From Coptodactyla brooksi (taxonomy: Eukaryota > Arthropoda > Insecta > Coleoptera > Scarabaeidae): DNA of 28,504 nucleotides. The notes beneath the pieces are model-generated. The model had not been told where the DNA came from and searched no databases. It was given only the letters and a program-made list of their open reading frames with translations. Below, in pieces: positions 27,311 to 28,504 of this stretch (within the stretch, counting starts at the first letter, position 1; each line of letters begins with the position of its first letter). Position numbers and translations under genes: made by a program. Location: the NCBI GenBank assembly GCA_033557675.1, contig JAWQRM010000146.1, positions 1-28,504 of the forward strand, written 5' to 3'.

Positions 27311-28100
27311 CGATTAATAACAATTTTAGTATCAGGTTGGTACCTCTGGTTTGAATCACAACACAGTTTGTGTTTGGGTTACTTTATATTATTTATTTTG
27401 TCATGATTTCCAATTGACTACACTTATATTTGATGTTAAAGTAAATGCGTTTTTACAATTTTAAAATGGAATAATCTTTTCCAGCAATTCTTATAACCCG
27501 AGAACTTTTATTTTGTAGAATTAATGTAATGATTTAGTGTTTAGAGTAGGCACAGAAGAATACACAAAAATCTAAAAATAATATTATTACACACATCATT
27601 TTGAAACTGATTTTGATTAAGTAATAATTACTCTAGTACATACAAACATTTAAGTTGGTATTTAAATCTGGAAATTATAGTTAATGACGTTTGGATTCAC
27701 ACACTTACACATAGATGACTCTCACCTATTAACTGTCAACTTTAACAGTTAATAAAAATTGACTTATTACCGTTTTCAAATAATTAGAGAAATGTTCAAT
27801 ATGTTATATGTATAGTTATATATCAGTTACAGATTTTATGTACAAACCAAAAATTTAATTCATATAAATTTAAGTATTCTTGTTGTTAACATATATTGTC
27901 ATTCCAAAAATTGTTTAATGCACCGAGGATTTAAAAAAATGTCTAAAAATACTGTACACGGTATTTTCTAATGCAATTGTTGTAAATTTAGGGTACACGA
28001 TCGTATTGCTGTTCTATTTAAACATAATAATTAAGCGAACTAATATTTATAAAAGAAACGTGAATTTCTATGGTTGTTAACACCCTGTAAAGGGTGTTAC
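27311..28100 (+). repeat. 3'-flank repeat, copy 3
   Basis: It follows the eIF3k tail copy just as copy 1 follows the real gene. Shared blocks are ACAATTTTAAAATGGAATAAT, GTAATGATTTAGTGTTTAGAGTAGGCAC, CATTTTGAAACTGATTTTGA, TACAAACATTTAAGTTG, AACTGTCAACTTTAACAGTT and CGGTATTTTCTAATGCA. It is more diverged than copies 1-2. It ends in AACACCCTGTAAAGGGTGTT (28079-28098), a hairpin, then AGCGCCATCT. Confidence 0.8.
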
Positions 28101-28178
28101 AGCGCCATCTGTCTTTGAGGGGACTAAACATTTAATTTAGTAAGCTTACCAAAAAATGAAACTTTTAATATATAAAAT

Positions 28179-28180
<2 letters not shown>

Positions 28181-28220
<40 letters not shown>
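28181..28220. repeat. (TA)20 microsatellite
   Basis: Uninterrupted TA run of 40 bp. Confidence 0.95.
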
Positions 28221-28222
<2 letters not shown>

Positions 28223-28384
28223 CTATGTGCTACATTAAATTGGTTTCTGGTAATAATAAGTGAAAGTTCGAACAATTTCCTTAGATATGAAGTGTGTATA
28301 TCATCGAAAACATTTTGGAATGTTTTCGTATTGATCGCAATAATATTTTCAACAATTTCCTGAAGAAATGATTTCCCTTTTTAC

Positions 28385-28504
28385 TTTCTCTTACCGATAG
28401 GTATAAAGAGAAAGTATTGCATTCGCAAAAAAAATCGATGTCGAGATTTTGATAGATCTTGACGAATTACACTATTTGTAGCCTATCTATGCTATTTTGA
28501 GTGG
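28385..28504 (-). repeat. Inverted partial copy of the long dispersed repeat, cut by the window end
   Basis: Its reverse complement matches 22320-22420 and 9590-9665: a CAAGAT..ATCAAAATCTCGA block, ATCGATTTTTTTTGCGAATG, then CAATACTTTCTC. The hairpin arms TACTTTCTCTTA and AAAGAGAAAGTA (28380-28418) enclose a short loop. Confidence 0.75.

Overview
The window looks like nuclear DNA of an insect, most likely a beetle. The background is AT-rich and crowded with decayed transposons, while the exons of five conserved genes are clearly more GC-rich. Introns are either very short (45-126 bp) or several kb long and packed with repeats. Mariner, Penelope-like, hAT, Tc1/IS630 and non-LTR fragments are present, plus a mitochondrial insertion. 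The order is inferred from general character, not from a database match.

Layout. 1-1.6 kb is a mosaic: two hammerhead ribozymes of the Penelope/retrozyme type, a nuclear mitochondrial insertion (ND2 joined to ND4) and a dead mariner. 1.9-6.1 kb holds short dispersed repeats and then a degenerate array with units of about 0.4-0.6 kb. 6.25-10.43 kb (minus strand) is a four-exon endosomal syntaxin (Syntaxin 12/13 type) whose 3.3-kb intron carries a hAT remnant and a long dispersed repeat. 11.1-13.4 kb is intergenic: an array with units of about 220 bp, a perfect palindrome and a Penelope-like reverse transcriptase remnant. 13.49-23.08 kb (minus) is the chaperonin subunit CCT5 in five exons; its two 3.9-kb introns hold a TIR transposon, a non-LTR element with a nested IS630-type transposon, an inverted duplication of part of the gene itself, and another long repeat copy. 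23.47-24.17 kb (plus) is eIF3k, divergent from CCT5 across 386 bp. 25.77-26.18 kb (plus) is a small single-OB-fold STN1-like gene, followed after 37 bp by a Gemin8-like gene (26.22-26.83 kb, plus). The last 4 kb holds three copies of a repeat, one of which carries a copy of the eIF3k 3' end.

The genes are not one pathway: membrane fusion (syntaxin), protein folding (CCT5), translation initiation (eIF3k), probable telomere/ssDNA binding (STN1-like) and snRNP assembly (Gemin8-like). eIF3k and CCT5 probably share a bidirectional promoter, and the STN1-like/Gemin8-like pair is tight enough to share a transcript.

Most notable: a syntaxin whose SNARE zero-layer Gln appears as Asp; a CCT5 lacking about 19 conserved residues in frame; a minimal STN1-like protein; paired hammerhead ribozymes; and an inverted copy of CCT5 exon 3/intron 3 that seems to preserve the intron as it was before two transposon insertions. 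All alignments were made by eye from memory of the families.
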